DNA from: Bacteroidales bacterium | GTDB taxonomy: Bacteria > Bacteroidota > Bacteroidia > Bacteroidales > VadinHA17 | Assembly (NCBI GenBank): GCA_009877105.1 | Contig: WXFD01000035.1 | Location: 16,840 to 80,839, forward strand | DNA: 64,000 bases | Direction of reading: 5' to 3' | Shown: in pieces, positions 1-8,224 of the stretch | Position numbering within the stretch: the stretch's first letter is position 1 | How the letters are laid out: each line of letters opens with the position of its first letter | Position numbers and translations under genes: made by a program | Notes under the pieces: model-generated | What the model saw: the letters and a program-made list of their open reading frames with translations, nothing else | What the model was told of the DNA's origin: nothing | The model's database searches: none

Positions 1-741
1 TATTCATGCAGATCATCTGCTACTCCCGATGAAAAACAAATGTATTATGAACTGAGAATTTACAGGTTAAAGGATCCTGGGAAGAATGATCTCGTTGACA
101 GGTATTTGAAAAATGCTTTTATTCCAGCCATGCGTAAGGCCGGAATACAGGCAGTTGGAGTATTCAGACCCGTGGAAACGGATACAGCTTACGGGAAGAT
201 GGTATATGTCTTCATTCCATATAAAAATATGGATCAGTATTCCGGGGCATTGGAAATACTTGAAAAAGATCCCGACCATCAGAAGGCGGGCAGGGAATTT
301 TTAGATGCACCTTATAATGATCCTGCATTTATACGGTACGAAAGCATATTCATGAAAGCTTTTGCTTTTATGCCGGTATACCGTAAATATACCTTCGACA
401 CCCCTCCGGAAGAAAGAATATATGAACTGAGGAGCTATGAAAGCTGGACGGAGGTCAAGGCAATGAAGAAGATCCAAATGTTCAACGAAGGAGGCGAGAT
501 TGCCATCTTTGACGAGATAGGTTCAAATGCCGTATTTTACGGACAGGTTCTTTTTGGCAGCCTCAAGCCGCGGCTGATGTACCTGACAACCTATTCAAAT
601 ATGCAATCGAGGGATGAACATTGGAATGCTTTCAGGGCTCATCCCGTGTGGAAGAAGATCTCAGTTATGGAGGAATATGCCAATACGGTCATCAGACCGG
701 ACGCCTACCTTCTCCATCCGGCACCTTATTCCGACTTTTGA
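1..741 (+). CDS. NIPSNAP-family lipoprotein (5' end outside window)
   Basis: The reading frame is open from base 1, so the gene begins upstream. The first visible residues (YSCRSSATPDEKQMYYEL) look like the end of a lipoprotein signal peptide: a Cys preceded by small residues, then a polar linker, then the mature domain. A downstream Met at position 40 would give 233 aa, but the lipobox-like Cys favours a longer exported product. Two NIPSNAP-type alpha/beta-barrel halves follow, the first from MYYELRIYRL and the second from ERIYELRSYES, with the usual YELR signature in each. NIPSNAP proteins are dimeric ferredoxin-like folds of mostly unknown biochemical role; in Bacteroidota, exported versions often lie near sugar-processing genes. 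It converges with trpB2. The function cannot be stated beyond family membership. Confidence 0.8.
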   Translation, partial: YSCRSSATPDEKQMYYELRIYRLKDPGKNDLVDRYLKNAFIPAMRKAGIQAVGVFRPVETDTAYGKMVYVFIPYKNMDQYSGALEILEKDPDHQKAGREFLDAPYNDPAFIRYESIFMKAFAFMPVYRKYTFDTPPEERIYELRSYESWTEVKAMKKIQMFNEGGEIAIFDEIGSNAVFYGQVLFGSLKPRLMYLTTYSNMQSRDEHWNAFRAHPVWKKISVMEEYANTVIRPDAYLLHPAPYSDF

Positions 742-767
742 CGAAAGCCGGATTCGGAATGAAAATT

Positions 768-867
768 AACCGCAAAGCTGCCAGTACCGGCTCATTGCAT
801 ACAAAATCCTGATATCCGTAATCAGTCTTTGATGAACATGGCCGGTAACACAGCCGGCTTTGCGGTT
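768..867. terminator. Long compound palindrome between convergent genes
   Basis: Arms AACCGCAAAGC (768-778) and GCTTTGCGGTT (857-867) are perfect reverse complements. Nested inside them is a second pair, TACCGGC (785-791) and GCCGGTA (841-847). The gap lies between the 3' ends of the NIPSNAP gene and trpB2, so a bidirectional transcription end or RNA-stabilising structure is the simplest reading. There is no long T-run, so intrinsic termination is not proven. Confidence 0.5.
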
Positions 868-908
868 ATTGGTTTTCCGGTCCTGAATAATCACGGATTA
901 AACTGCGT

Positions 909-2270
909 TCAGTCGGGGAGCTCAATTTTTGAAATTGTAGCTTCAACTTCGGCAGTGGTCATTTCATGATCGGGGAGATTTCCTTCGAAGTATTTCTCGT
1001 AAGAAGAAATATCGAAATGACCATGGCCGCTAAGATTAAACAGGATCGTTTTTGAGATTCCCTCAAGATCTGCCTTTCTGGCTTCATCGAGTGCACCTGC
1101 AATGGCATAATTTGATTCGGGAGCCGGAAGGATACCTTCGGTTCTGGCAAAAAGCACTCCGCCCTCAAAACACTCTCTCTGCATTTTTGCCTTGGCTTCG
1201 ATGAATCCGTCCTTGAGCAGCTGGCTAACCAGTACCCCTGCACCATGGTACCGCAATCCTCCTGCATGTATTTTTTCAGGAACGAAGTTATGTCCAAGGG
1301 TGAACATTGGCAACAGGGGGGTCATTCCTGCCGTGTCGCCGAAGTCATACATGAATTTTCCCTTTGTAAGCTTAGGGCATGATGAAGGTTCCACCGTAAC
1401 GAACCTGGTCTTCCGGTCATTTACAATATTTTCCCGTATAAATGGAAATGCAATTCCCGAGAAATTTGATCCGCCTCCGAAACATCCAATCACTACGTCG
1501 GGGTAATCCCCGGCTTTTTCCATCTGCAAAAGTGCTTCCTGTCCGATTATTGTCTGGTGAAGGCAGACGTGATTCAGCACACTGCCAAGTGAATACTTGG
1601 TATAGGGATCCTGGACGGCGATCTCCATTGCTTCGGAAATTGCAATGCCCAGGCTTCCCGGTGAATCGGGATCCTTTTCAAGAATCTTTCTGCCCGCTTC
1701 CGTCATTGTACTGGGCGAAGGCACCACTTTTGCATTGTAAGAGTTCATGAGAAGCTTTCTGCCGGGTTTCTGGGTATAGCTGACCCTGACCATGAAAACC
1801 AGCAGTTCAAGTCCGAAATGATTGCATGCGTAACTCAGTGCACTTCCCCATTGCCCGGCACCTGTTTCGGTGGTGATCCTCTTTATCCCTTCCTTTTTGT
1901 TGTAATAGGCCTGTGCAATGGCAGTGTTGGTCTTATGGGAACCGGAGTAGTTGCCTCCCTCGTACTTGTAGTATATCTTGCTCCTGGTTCCTATTGCCTT
2001 TTCCAGATTGACCGCCCTGAACATCGGACTTGGCCGGTATACCTTGTACAGATCCAGGACTTCGTCGGGTATATCAATATACCGTTCTGCAGAAACCTCC
2101 TGTTTGATCAGTTCCATTGGAAAAACCGCGGCAAGTGCATCGGGTCCAATGGGCTCGCGTGTCACCGGATGAAGAGGCGGCAGCGGTTTATTGGGCATAT
2201 CTGCCACAATATTATACCATTGCCGGGGGATTTCTTTTTCACTGAGCGAAATTTTTGTACTTTTTTTCAT
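909..2270 (-). CDS. trpB2: Tryptophan synthase beta chain, TrpB2 type
   Basis: A PLP enzyme condensing indole with L-serine to give L-tryptophan. The 453 aa length and the N-terminal extension (RQWYNIVADMP...PPLHPVTREPIGP) are those of the TrpB2 subfamily, not the ~400 aa TrpB1 that pairs with TrpA. The Schiff-base lysine lies in GSHKTN (about Lys113), and the phosphate-binding glycine loop is CFGGGSNF. TrpB2 is thought to act without TrpA, salvaging free indole or making Trp by itself. No trpA or other trp gene is in the window. The gene is separated from aroA by 272 bp holding its own promoter, a leader peptide with Trp-Ser-Trp and a terminator hairpin, so it is probably controlled by tryptophan attenuation apart from the aromatic genes upstream. 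Confidence 0.93.
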   Translation of the reverse strand: MKKSTKISLSEKEIPRQWYNIVADMPNKPLPPLHPVTREPIGPDALAAVFPMELIKQEVSAERYIDIPDEVLDLYKVYRPSPMFRAVNLEKAIGTRSKIYYKYEGGNYSGSHKTNTAIAQAYYNKKEGIKRITTETGAGQWGSALSYACNHFGLELLVFMVRVSYTQKPGRKLLMNSYNAKVVPSPSTMTEAGRKILEKDPDSPGSLGIAISEAMEIAVQDPYTKYSLGSVLNHVCLHQTIIGQEALLQMEKAGDYPDVVIGCFGGGSNFSGIAFPFIRENIVNDRKTRFVTVEPSSCPKLTKGKFMYDFGDTAGMTPLLPMFTLGHNFVPEKIHAGGLRYHGAGVLVSQLLKDGFIEAKAKMQRECFEGGVLFARTEGILPAPESNYAIAGALDEARKADLEGISKTILFNLSGHGHFDISSYEKYFEGNLPDHEMTTAEVEATISKIELPD

Positions 2271-2300
2271 GACTTTATTTATTTTGGTTAATGAGTTTTA

Positions 2301-2334
2301 AATAAAAAAGGCATGCTGTGAACAGCATGCCTTT
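2301..2334 (-). terminator. trp attenuator terminator hairpin
   Basis: On the minus strand the arms AAAGGCATGCTG and CAGCATGCCTTT close on a TTCA loop (2307-2334) and run into a T-rich tract, a classic intrinsic terminator placed 31 nt before trpB2. The segment TTCACAGC (2315-2322), in the loop and 3' arm, is complementary over 8 nt to GCTGTGAA (2375-2382) within the leader ORF. That provides the alternative, terminator-breaking fold. Confidence 0.85.
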
Positions 2335-2358
2335 GGCGGGAAAATATCTTTGCGAAGA

Positions 2359-2433
2359 TTATATACAGGCCTTATTCACAGCTTGCTGATTGATGCTGCG
2401 CCAAGACCAGATATATAACATTCCATGGTTCAT
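2359..2433 (-). CDS. trpL: trp leader peptide
   Basis: A 24-codon ORF whose core reads MLYIWSWRSINQQ, with two TGG codons separated by one Ser. It lies between a promoter-like sequence and the terminator hairpin upstream of trpB2. Trp is the rarest amino acid, so WSW in a 24-residue ORF at this place is a strong sign of ribosome-stalling attenuation. Ribosomes pausing at the TGG codons would leave GCTGTGAA free to pair with the terminator. The mechanism is established for trp operons elsewhere; its use here is inferred from sequence. Confidence 0.85.
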   Translation of the reverse strand: MNHGMLYIWSWRSINQQAVNKACI

Positions 2434-2438
2434 GGCTC

Positions 2439-2468
2439 CAAAATTATTTAATTTTTTTAAATTCCAAT
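2439..2468 (-). promoter_or_regulatory. Promoter of the trp leader/trpB2
   Basis: The −7 box TAATTTTG (2439-2446) matches the Bacteroidota consensus TAnnTTTG. ATTG (2465-2468) sits 18 nt upstream as the −33 element. The −7 box ends 5 nt before the leader ATG, so the leader mRNA may be leaderless or nearly so. Confidence 0.6.
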
Positions 2469-2542
2469 AAAAAAGTTCTTTTTTTTAATGATTTTCAGAA
2501 AAAATATATCTGACCGGGAAATCTTATAGCTGCCTGCAATTA

Positions 2543-3793
2543 TTATTCAATAACAGAAACACCTGCTTTCATGAGGTCATTGAAGAAATCCGGATACGAT
2601 TTTGCCACACATTGCGAATCAGCTATTGACACCCTGCCTTCGGCCCCTAGTGCAGCAACAGCGGCTGCCATTGCGATCCGGTGGTCGTTATGCGATGATA
2701 CTGCGGCTCCCATTGTCCTGCCTCCGGTAATCAGCATCAGGTCATCCTCGAGTCTTATTTCAATGTTCATTTTACCGAATTCGCTTATAAGGGCTGCTGC
2801 CCTGTTGCTTTCCTTGTGGATGAGCCGCGATGCACCCTTAATCCTTGAAATGCCGTTGCAGTAGGCTGCCAGGGCGGCAAGAGGGGGAAACAGGTCGGGC
2901 GCGTCGGTGGCGTCGAACTCGAAAGCTTTCATATCGGATTTGGTTACTGAAATCCAGTCCTGGCTTATTGTGATCATTGCTCCGGCTTTTTCCATGGCTT
3001 CCAGGATTGCCCTGTCGCTCTGGCAACTTCCTGCCTGAAGGCCCCTGACAACCACGTTGCCGTTTATTGCTCCCGCAACGAGCAGGAAAGCTCCGCCGCT
3101 CCAGTCGCCCTCTACTTCAATGTTTACCGGGGAATAGGCCTGCCTGCCCCTGATAGTGAACAGTTTATAGTCTTCATGGCTTACCGTTATGCCAAAATCC
3201 CTGAGAACTTTCATTGTCATGTCAACATACGGCTTGCTTTTAAGGTTGGTCACGAAGATCTCGGAATCTTCAGCGGTAAGCGGCAGGGCCATTAGGAGCC
3301 CTGTAAGAAGCTGGGAACTCACCGATCCGTCAATTTCGCACCGTCCGCCTTTTAACGGCCCCTGAATTGTAAGTGGAAGAAAACCGCCGGTACTTTCAAA
3401 CCTGGCTCCCAGCTGGATTAATGCATCCCCTATCATTTGCATCGGCCTGTTTCTGAGTGAGCCTTTTCCAAGCATGACGATCTTTTCGGGAAACAATGCC
3501 GCAATCGGAGAGAACATCCTGATGGCAAGACCTGACTCTCCGCAATTGAGAGTATTGTCCGTCACCCCGGGCCGGCCTGTGACATACATCAGACTCTCTT
3601 CCGGCACTATTTTTGCTCCAAAACCCCTGGCAATACTCATAGCAGCGAGAGAGTCATTGCAATACGAAGGATTCTTTATTATACTGCTTCCTTTTGCAAG
3701 CATTGCTGCTGCAATGGCTCTCTGTGTCATGCTCTTGGAAGATGGTGATTTTATCTCCCCTGCGATAAAGGATGGATCAACAGATCGAACCAT
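2543..3793 (-). CDS. aroA: 3-phosphoshikimate 1-carboxyvinyltransferase (EPSP synthase)
   Basis: Transfers enolpyruvyl from PEP to shikimate-3-phosphate, step 6 of the shikimate pathway. At 416 aa it has the usual length. Family motifs are in order: SPSSKSMTQRA near the N-terminus (shikimate-phosphate binding), LNCGESGLAIRMF (PEP-binding loop region), SSQLLTGLLMALP, and near the C-terminus NDHRIAMAAAVAALGAEG and KSYPDFF. It is the last gene of the pheA operon, 12 nt after the DAHP synthase/chorismate mutase gene, and so is expected to follow the Phe/Tyr-dependent control seen upstream of pheA. No terminator is obvious after it; transcription could continue into the trp leader. Confidence 0.95.
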   Translation of the reverse strand: MVRSVDPSFIAGEIKSPSSKSMTQRAIAAAMLAKGSSIIKNPSYCNDSLAAMSIARGFGAKIVPEESLMYVTGRPGVTDNTLNCGESGLAIRMFSPIAALFPEKIVMLGKGSLRNRPMQMIGDALIQLGARFESTGGFLPLTIQGPLKGGRCEIDGSVSSQLLTGLLMALPLTAEDSEIFVTNLKSKPYVDMTMKVLRDFGITVSHEDYKLFTIRGRQAYSPVNIEVEGDWSGGAFLLVAGAINGNVVVRGLQAGSCQSDRAILEAMEKAGAMITISQDWISVTKSDMKAFEFDATDAPDLFPPLAALAAYCNGISRIKGASRLIHKESNRAAALISEFGKMNIEIRLEDDLMLITGGRTMGAAVSSHNDHRIAMAAAVAALGAEGRVSIADSQCVAKSYPDFFNDLMKAGVSVIE

Positions 3794-3805
3794 ATCACTG
3801 CAAAA

Positions 3806-4924
3806 TTAATGTTTATCAACGGCAAGATTCATGACACCATTATTCATTACTCTCATCTGGTGGTTGATCGATTCCTGGTGAATGGCCTTAAAGACGGTAT
3901 CTATCAGTTCCCTGCTGAGTCCCTTGGACTCTCCGTTGATCATGACCTTGCTGATGATCTCATCCCAGCGGGTTGACTGCAGGATAGTGATATTGTTTTC
4001 CTTTTTGTACTGGCCGATTGTTTCTGCGACTTTCATTCGCTTCTCCAGAATATCGAGGAGGTAGTCGTCGAAAATATCAATCTGCTGCCTTAATTCTCCG
4101 AGAATATCGAGCAGTTTCGGATCGGAAGGTACCGGGCTTCTCAGGATCAGCCTGCTGAGAAGTTCCCTGAGATCATTGGGGGTAACCTGCTGTGCTGAAT
4201 CACTGAGAGCTTTATCGGGATCGATATGAGATTCTATCATTAAACCATCAAAATTCAGGTCGAGGGCTTTCTGTGCGATTTCATACAGGTATCTCCTGGC
4301 CCCGGCAATGTGACTTGGGTCACACAGTATTGGCAGATCCGGCATGCGTCTTCGCAGCTCAATCGGCAGCTGCCAGTTGGGCTGATTACGGTAAACTGTT
4401 TTTTCGTATGTTGAAAATCCGCGATGAATTGCCCCGAGCCTGCTTATCCCTGCCCTTGCAATACGTTCGATGGCACCGATCCACAGATCAAGATCGGGGT
4501 TGATGGGGTTCTTTACCAGTACCATGACATCCACACCGTTGAGTGCATTTGAAATTTCCTGTACGGTGAAAGGATTGACAGAAGTCCTGGCGCCTATCCA
4601 CAGCATGTCAACGCCATATTTAAGTGCTTCATAAACGTGTTTTTCGTTGGCAACTTCCGTACCGACCATCAGGCCTGTTTCCTGTTTCACATTTCTCAGC
4701 CATTTGAGTCCTTCAATACCTATTCCCTCAAATGAATTCGGCCTGGTTCGGGGTTTCCAGATGCCTGCCCTGAAAAGGTTGACTTCTTTGAGCTGGGCCA
4801 GTTCCTTTGCAGTTGCCATAACCTGTTCCTCGGTTTCAGCGCTGCAGGGGCCCGATATCAGGAAAGGTCTGCCCTTGTAGCCTCTCCAGTCCCTGATGTG
4901 TGTTGTTCCCGTTTCAAGTACCAT
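3806..4924 (-). CDS. Bifunctional DAHP synthase / chorismate mutase
   Basis: A 372 aa fusion. Residues ~1-265 are a KDPG-aldolase-like (type I beta) DAHP synthase with GPCSAE, KPRTRP and DPSH metal/phosphate motifs. It condenses PEP with erythrose-4-phosphate, the first shikimate step. Residues ~275-360 are an AroQ-type chorismate mutase (LRQQIDIFDDYLLDILEKRM...IGQYKKEN), converting chorismate to prephenate. Joining the pathway's entry enzyme to a branch-point mutase lets a chorismate/prephenate-binding domain gate flux allosterically; this is known for the family and inferred here. Neither the PheA nor the TyrA of this operon carries a mutase domain, so this fusion supplies that step. Spacing is 11-12 nt on either side, consistent with one operon. 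Confidence 0.93.
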   Translation of the reverse strand: MVLETGTTHIRDWRGYKGRPFLISGPCSAETEEQVMATAKELAQLKEVNLFRAGIWKPRTRPNSFEGIGIEGLKWLRNVKQETGLMVGTEVANEKHVYEALKYGVDMLWIGARTSVNPFTVQEISNALNGVDVMVLVKNPINPDLDLWIGAIERIARAGISRLGAIHRGFSTYEKTVYRNQPNWQLPIELRRRMPDLPILCDPSHIAGARRYLYEIAQKALDLNFDGLMIESHIDPDKALSDSAQQVTPNDLRELLSRLILRSPVPSDPKLLDILGELRQQIDIFDDYLLDILEKRMKVAETIGQYKKENNITILQSTRWDEIISKVMINGESKGLSRELIDTVFKAIHQESINHQMRVMNNGVMNLAVDKH

Positions 4925-4935
4925 GTTATTGTTTT

Positions 4936-5781
4936 TTAGTGTAATATTTTCCTGATCTTGTTTGCCTCTTCCATTAATGCCATCAGGCCCTCTTTATTCC
5001 TTTCCCTTATCATTTTCTTGAACAGATTCATTTTTTCGATATAATTATCCATGACTTCCAATATGAATTCGGAGTTTTCCAGGAAAATGGGAGCCCAGGT
5101 TTCGGCACTGCTCTTTGCCAGCCTGACGGTGCTTTCAAAACCGCCGCCTGCAAGGGTTGTAATGTGCTCTTCCTCCTTCTCCTTGTCCAGCACGCTCAGG
5201 GCCAGGGAGAAAGAAGTGATGTGGGAAATATGCGATACATAGGCCACATGTATGTCATGATCAGCAGAATCCATGTATATCCTCCTCATGTTAAGAGTGT
5301 CGAGCATACTTTCGACTATCCTTCTTGCATCAACATCGCTTTTTTCGGCATCGCAGATTATTGCGATCTTGTAATCAAACAGCTTGCCAATGGCCGCAAG
5401 CGGTCCGGAAAACTCTGTTCCGGCCATTGGGTGCAGGGCAACGAATCGCCCCCTGCCCGGGTGATGTTCCGATACCCTGGCAATACTTGCCTTGGTCGAT
5501 CCCATGTCGCTAACCACCTTGCCGGTACCCTGAATTCTGTCGAGGATTGACGGGAGCATCATGCAATTGGCATCGACCGGGCTGCTTAAAATGACCAGGT
5601 CGCTCCTGTCAACGGCATTTTCAAGCGAATCGGTTTCATCCACAATGCCGCAGAGCTGGGCTATGTTCCGGTGCTGCATATTTAAATCCACGCCAATTAT
5701 TTTCTGGGCAAACCCTCGCTTGCGAAGATCGATCATCAATGATCCTCCGATGAGCCCTATTCCTACAACAGCTATTGTCAT
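4936..5781 (-). CDS. tyrA: Prephenate dehydrogenase
   Basis: NAD(P)-dependent oxidative decarboxylation of prephenate to 4-hydroxyphenylpyruvate for tyrosine. The Rossmann fold starts at once after the chosen Met (MTIAVVGIGLIGGSL), followed by HPMAGTE and SHISHITSF, the prephenate-site signatures. 281 aa is a normal length for a monofunctional TyrA without ACT domain. A longer frame reaches 5865, but its extra 28 residues (rich in Arg/Pro/Cys) are the aminotransferase gene read in another frame. The start at 5781 gives an ATGA overlap with the upstream stop, typical of translational coupling. Confidence 0.92.
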   Translation of the reverse strand: MTIAVVGIGLIGGSLMIDLRKRGFAQKIIGVDLNMQHRNIAQLCGIVDETDSLENAVDRSDLVILSSPVDANCMMLPSILDRIQGTGKVVSDMGSTKASIARVSEHHPGRGRFVALHPMAGTEFSGPLAAIGKLFDYKIAIICDAEKSDVDARRIVESMLDTLNMRRIYMDSADHDIHVAYVSHISHITSFSLALSVLDKEKEEEHITTLAGGGFESTVRLAKSSAETWAPIFLENSEFILEVMDNYIEKMNLFKKMIRERNKEGLMALMEEANKIRKILH

Positions 5782-6968
5782 GAGAGTAAAGTTGAATGCG
5801 AATGACCGTGTTTTGCAGATGTCAGCCTGTCCCGGGCTTCTGAAAGCCGGTCCTCGCCGGCACATAGTGAAATACGGATATATCTCCGTCCGTTCTTTCC
5901 GAAAATAAATCCCGGAGTAATAAAAACATGCGCTTCTGTCAGTATTTTTTCTGAAAGATCTTCGGCGCTTACAGCGTCGTCCGGTATTCTGCCCCAGAGG
6001 AACAACCCTGCCTGGTCAGTGTCGAAAGTGCAACCCAGGATTTCAAGGATTGATTCTGCTATTTTCCGGCGACTGAGATACAGACTGTTCAGGCCTTCAT
6101 ACCATGAATCCGGATTACTGAGCGCAGCAACGGCAGCCATTTGCATTGGCATGAACATCCCTGAGTCCATGTTGCTTTTCACTTTCAGAATAGTGTTTAT
6201 ATACTCCCTGTTCCCTGCTGCCATTCCAATCCTCCATCCGGCCATATTATGGGATTTACTCAGGGAGTTTAGCTCGATTGCCGTGTCCATTGCATTTTCG
6301 GCACTCAGGACGCTCATGTATTCGGTGTTCAGGATGAAACTGTATGGATTGTCGTTGCATAACAGGATACCATGGCTGGAAGCAAATGAAACCATCTCCG
6401 ATAATTTTCCAGCTGAGGCTTTTGCTCCGGTTGGCATGTGAGGATAGTTTATCCACATGATTTTGGTCCTGGACAGATCGCTTTTTTCAAGCAGATCAAG
6501 ATCAGGAAGCCACCTGTTTTCCTCTGTGAGATCATAGTACCTGACCCTGCCGCCCGCGAGACTCGTTGCCGATGAGTAGGTTGGATATCCGGGATCAGGC
6601 ACCAGAACTTCATCACCGGGGTTTACAAAGGCCATGGTGATATGCATAATGCCTTCCTTGCTGCCAATGAGCGGCAGGATCTCACCTTCCGGATCAAGCC
6701 TTATCCCGAAGTACCTCATGTACCAGTCGGCAAATGCTTTTCTGAGTGCAGGGATACCAGTGTAACTCTGATAACCATGAACATTGGGTTTTGCAGCCTC
6801 AGCAGTAAGGCGCTCAATCGTGCCGGCTGACGGAGGCTGATCGGGGCTGCCGATACCAAGATTTATAACATCGGCCCCTCCCTTGCGCATTTCCTCAATC
6901 TGCTTCAGTTTGCGGGAGAAGTAATATTCCTCGACCAGTAAGGTCCTGTCTGCAGGTTCAACTTTCAT
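5778..6968 (-). CDS. Class I/II PLP aminotransferase (aromatic/aspartate type)
   Basis: A fold-type I aminotransferase of 396 aa. Motifs: NLGIGSPDQPP (substrate N-terminal loop), PDPGYPTYSSA, DNPYSFI, and the PLP lysine in NSLSKSHNMAGWRIG. Lying between pheA (11-nt overlap) and tyrA (4-nt overlap), it very likely transaminates phenylpyruvate and 4-hydroxyphenylpyruvate to Phe and Tyr. The alternative is prephenate to arogenate, but the adjacent TyrA and PheA are of prephenate-using families. Exact specificity cannot be read from sequence. Confidence 0.88.
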   Translation of the reverse strand: MKVEPADRTLLVEEYYFSRKLKQIEEMRKGGADVINLGIGSPDQPPSAGTIERLTAEAAKPNVHGYQSYTGIPALRKAFADWYMRYFGIRLDPEGEILPLIGSKEGIMHITMAFVNPGDEVLVPDPGYPTYSSATSLAGGRVRYYDLTEENRWLPDLDLLEKSDLSRTKIMWINYPHMPTGAKASAGKLSEMVSFASSHGILLCNDNPYSFILNTEYMSVLSAENAMDTAIELNSLSKSHNMAGWRIGMAAGNREYINTILKVKSNMDSGMFMPMQMAAVAALSNPDSWYEGLNSLYLSRRKIAESILEILGCTFDTDQAGLFLWGRIPDDAVSAEDLSEKILTEAHVFITPGFIFGKNGRRYIRISLCAGEDRLSEARDRLTSAKHGHSHSTLLS

Positions 6969-7791
6969 GGATCATTTCTCCTTTATTGTAAATACCCAGT
7001 ATTTCCAGATTGCTGGTATCCTTGTAAAGAATTTCCTCAATAGTATCAAGCGAGATTCCCGAAGGAAGCTCCAGATCGAGATAGAACATGTATTCCCATC
7101 CTCCGTTGAGCCGTGGTACCGACTGTATTTTTGAAAGGTTGATGTTCATTTGTGCGAGCCTGACGAGTACTGTTGCAAGTGACCCGGGCTTATGGCCTGT
7201 GGCAAAGCAGACTGACATCTTGTTGCCGTCCTTTTTCCCCATTTGCTCATTACCGATAACCAGGAATCGTGTATAATTCTTTTTATAGGTTTCAATGCCG
7301 GGAGCAATTATCTCAAGACCGTACATCTCGGCTGCCTTTGAAGAAGCAATGGCTGCTATCTTTTTAAGCTTGTGTTCCGAGATTAGTTTTGCACTTCCTG
7401 CAGTATCACTTGCCTCAACGAGTGTTATATTCGGGTAATTGTTCAGGAAGGTCATGCATTGAGACAATGCTATCGGATGCGACCTGATCTGCTTAATGTC
7501 ATTAATTGACTGTCCGGGCAAAGCCATCAGATTCTGGACTATCCTGAGATTGTGCTCTCCAAGCATTTTCAGCCCCGATTCCCGGATAAGGTTGTAGTTG
7601 TACAAAATGCTTCCGGAGCGGGCATTCTCAATTGCCATCATGGCCAGGTCAGCGTAACCTTCCTGCACGACTTTAAGCGTCTGGTCAAAAGTTGAACAAG
7701 GAATCATGTCAATGACGGCATCGTTGCCGAAATACTGTCTTGCCGCTACTTCGTGAAAACATCCGGGTTCTCCCTGCATTGATACTTTCAT
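6958..7791 (-). CDS. pheA: Prephenate dehydratase with ACT domain
   Basis: Converts prephenate to phenylpyruvate. The catalytic domain covers residues ~1-180 with the diagnostic TRF motif (NYTRFLVIG); the ACT domain follows (KPGSLATVLVRLAQMNINLSKI). The usual ESRP effector motif is replaced by QSVPR, so feedback binding of Phe may differ from E. coli. At 277 aa there is no chorismate-mutase domain; that activity is fused to DAHP synthase two genes downstream. It is the first gene of the aromatic operon, right after a Phe/Tyr-rich leader peptide and terminator hairpin. Confidence 0.94.
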   Translation of the reverse strand: MKVSMQGEPGCFHEVAARQYFGNDAVIDMIPCSTFDQTLKVVQEGYADLAMMAIENARSGSILYNYNLIRESGLKMLGEHNLRIVQNLMALPGQSINDIKQIRSHPIALSQCMTFLNNYPNITLVEASDTAGSAKLISEHKLKKIAAIASSKAAEMYGLEIIAPGIETYKKNYTRFLVIGNEQMGKKDGNKMSVCFATGHKPGSLATVLVRLAQMNINLSKIQSVPRLNGGWEYMFYLDLELPSGISLDTIEEILYKDTSNLEILGIYNKGEMIHES

Positions 7792-7800
7792 TTCCTATGG

Positions 7801-7836
7801 TATTAAAATTAAGAAGGGTCCCTTTTGGGGACCCTT
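7801..7836 (-). terminator. phe attenuator terminator hairpin
   Basis: On the minus strand a GC-rich hairpin with arms AAGGGTCCC and GGGACCCTT (7814-7836) is followed by CTTAATTTTAATA, an interrupted T-tract, just before pheA. The leader segment GGGGA next to the peptide's stop codon (about 7871-7875) can pair with TCCCC inside the hairpin as a short antiterminator. Confidence 0.75.
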
Positions 7837-7875
7837 GCTTTCATATTGTCTTTTTATACGTATACAAAAATCCCC

Positions 7876-7941
7876 TTATCTCTTTTTGAAATAAAAAAAG
7901 AAATAAAAGAAGAAATAGTTGTATACGAAATTCATTGTCAT
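7876..7941 (-). CDS. pheL: phe/tyr leader peptide
   Basis: A 21-codon ORF with eight Phe and four Tyr codons, ending NYFFFYFFFYFKKR. It resembles the E. coli PheL leader in design. The codon segment CGTATACAA within it is complementary to TTGTATACG just after the stop, giving a pause or anti-antiterminator stem. Tyr codons interleaved with Phe suggest the operon, which also makes tyrosine, responds to both charged tRNAs. Confidence 0.88.
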   Translation of the reverse strand: MTMNFVYNYFFFYFFFYFKKR

Positions 7942-7957
7942 TTGCTTTACTGGGTGA

Positions 7958-7988
7958 CAAAATTAACTCATAAAACAATAATTCCAAA
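7958..7988 (-). promoter_or_regulatory. Promoter of the phe leader and aromatic operon
   Basis: TTTG (7985-7988), exactly 19 nt, then TAATTTTG (7958-7965): a full match to the Bacteroidota primary sigma consensus. The leader ATG begins 16 nt further on. The upstream 240 bp to hisIE is AT-rich with no gene seen. Confidence 0.75.
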
Positions 7989-8224
7989 AAAAATAAATAA
8001 AAATAAAGAATTACTGTAATTTTTTATGTTTTGAGCGGGATATCGATAAGAGTGAGTCTCACATGGAGCATCTTTTCTTTTATTGGTTTGATGGCATTTT
8101 CTTTTTCTTCACCATAAGAAAGTGACATCAAAAAGGGAGGTTCCGCGCCGCCAAATCCAGGATTTGCTGTTGCGAATCATGTAAAATGCGCAATAACCAG
8201 GCTGAAATAAATTAATAACTGCTG

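Noticed and set aside
1818..2291. 157-codon plus-strand frame over the trpB2 start
   Set aside because: Antisense shadow of trpB2 with no recognisable motif.
5782..5865. 28-codon extension of tyrA
   Set aside because: Lies inside the aminotransferase gene; the Rossmann fold begins right after the Met at 5781.
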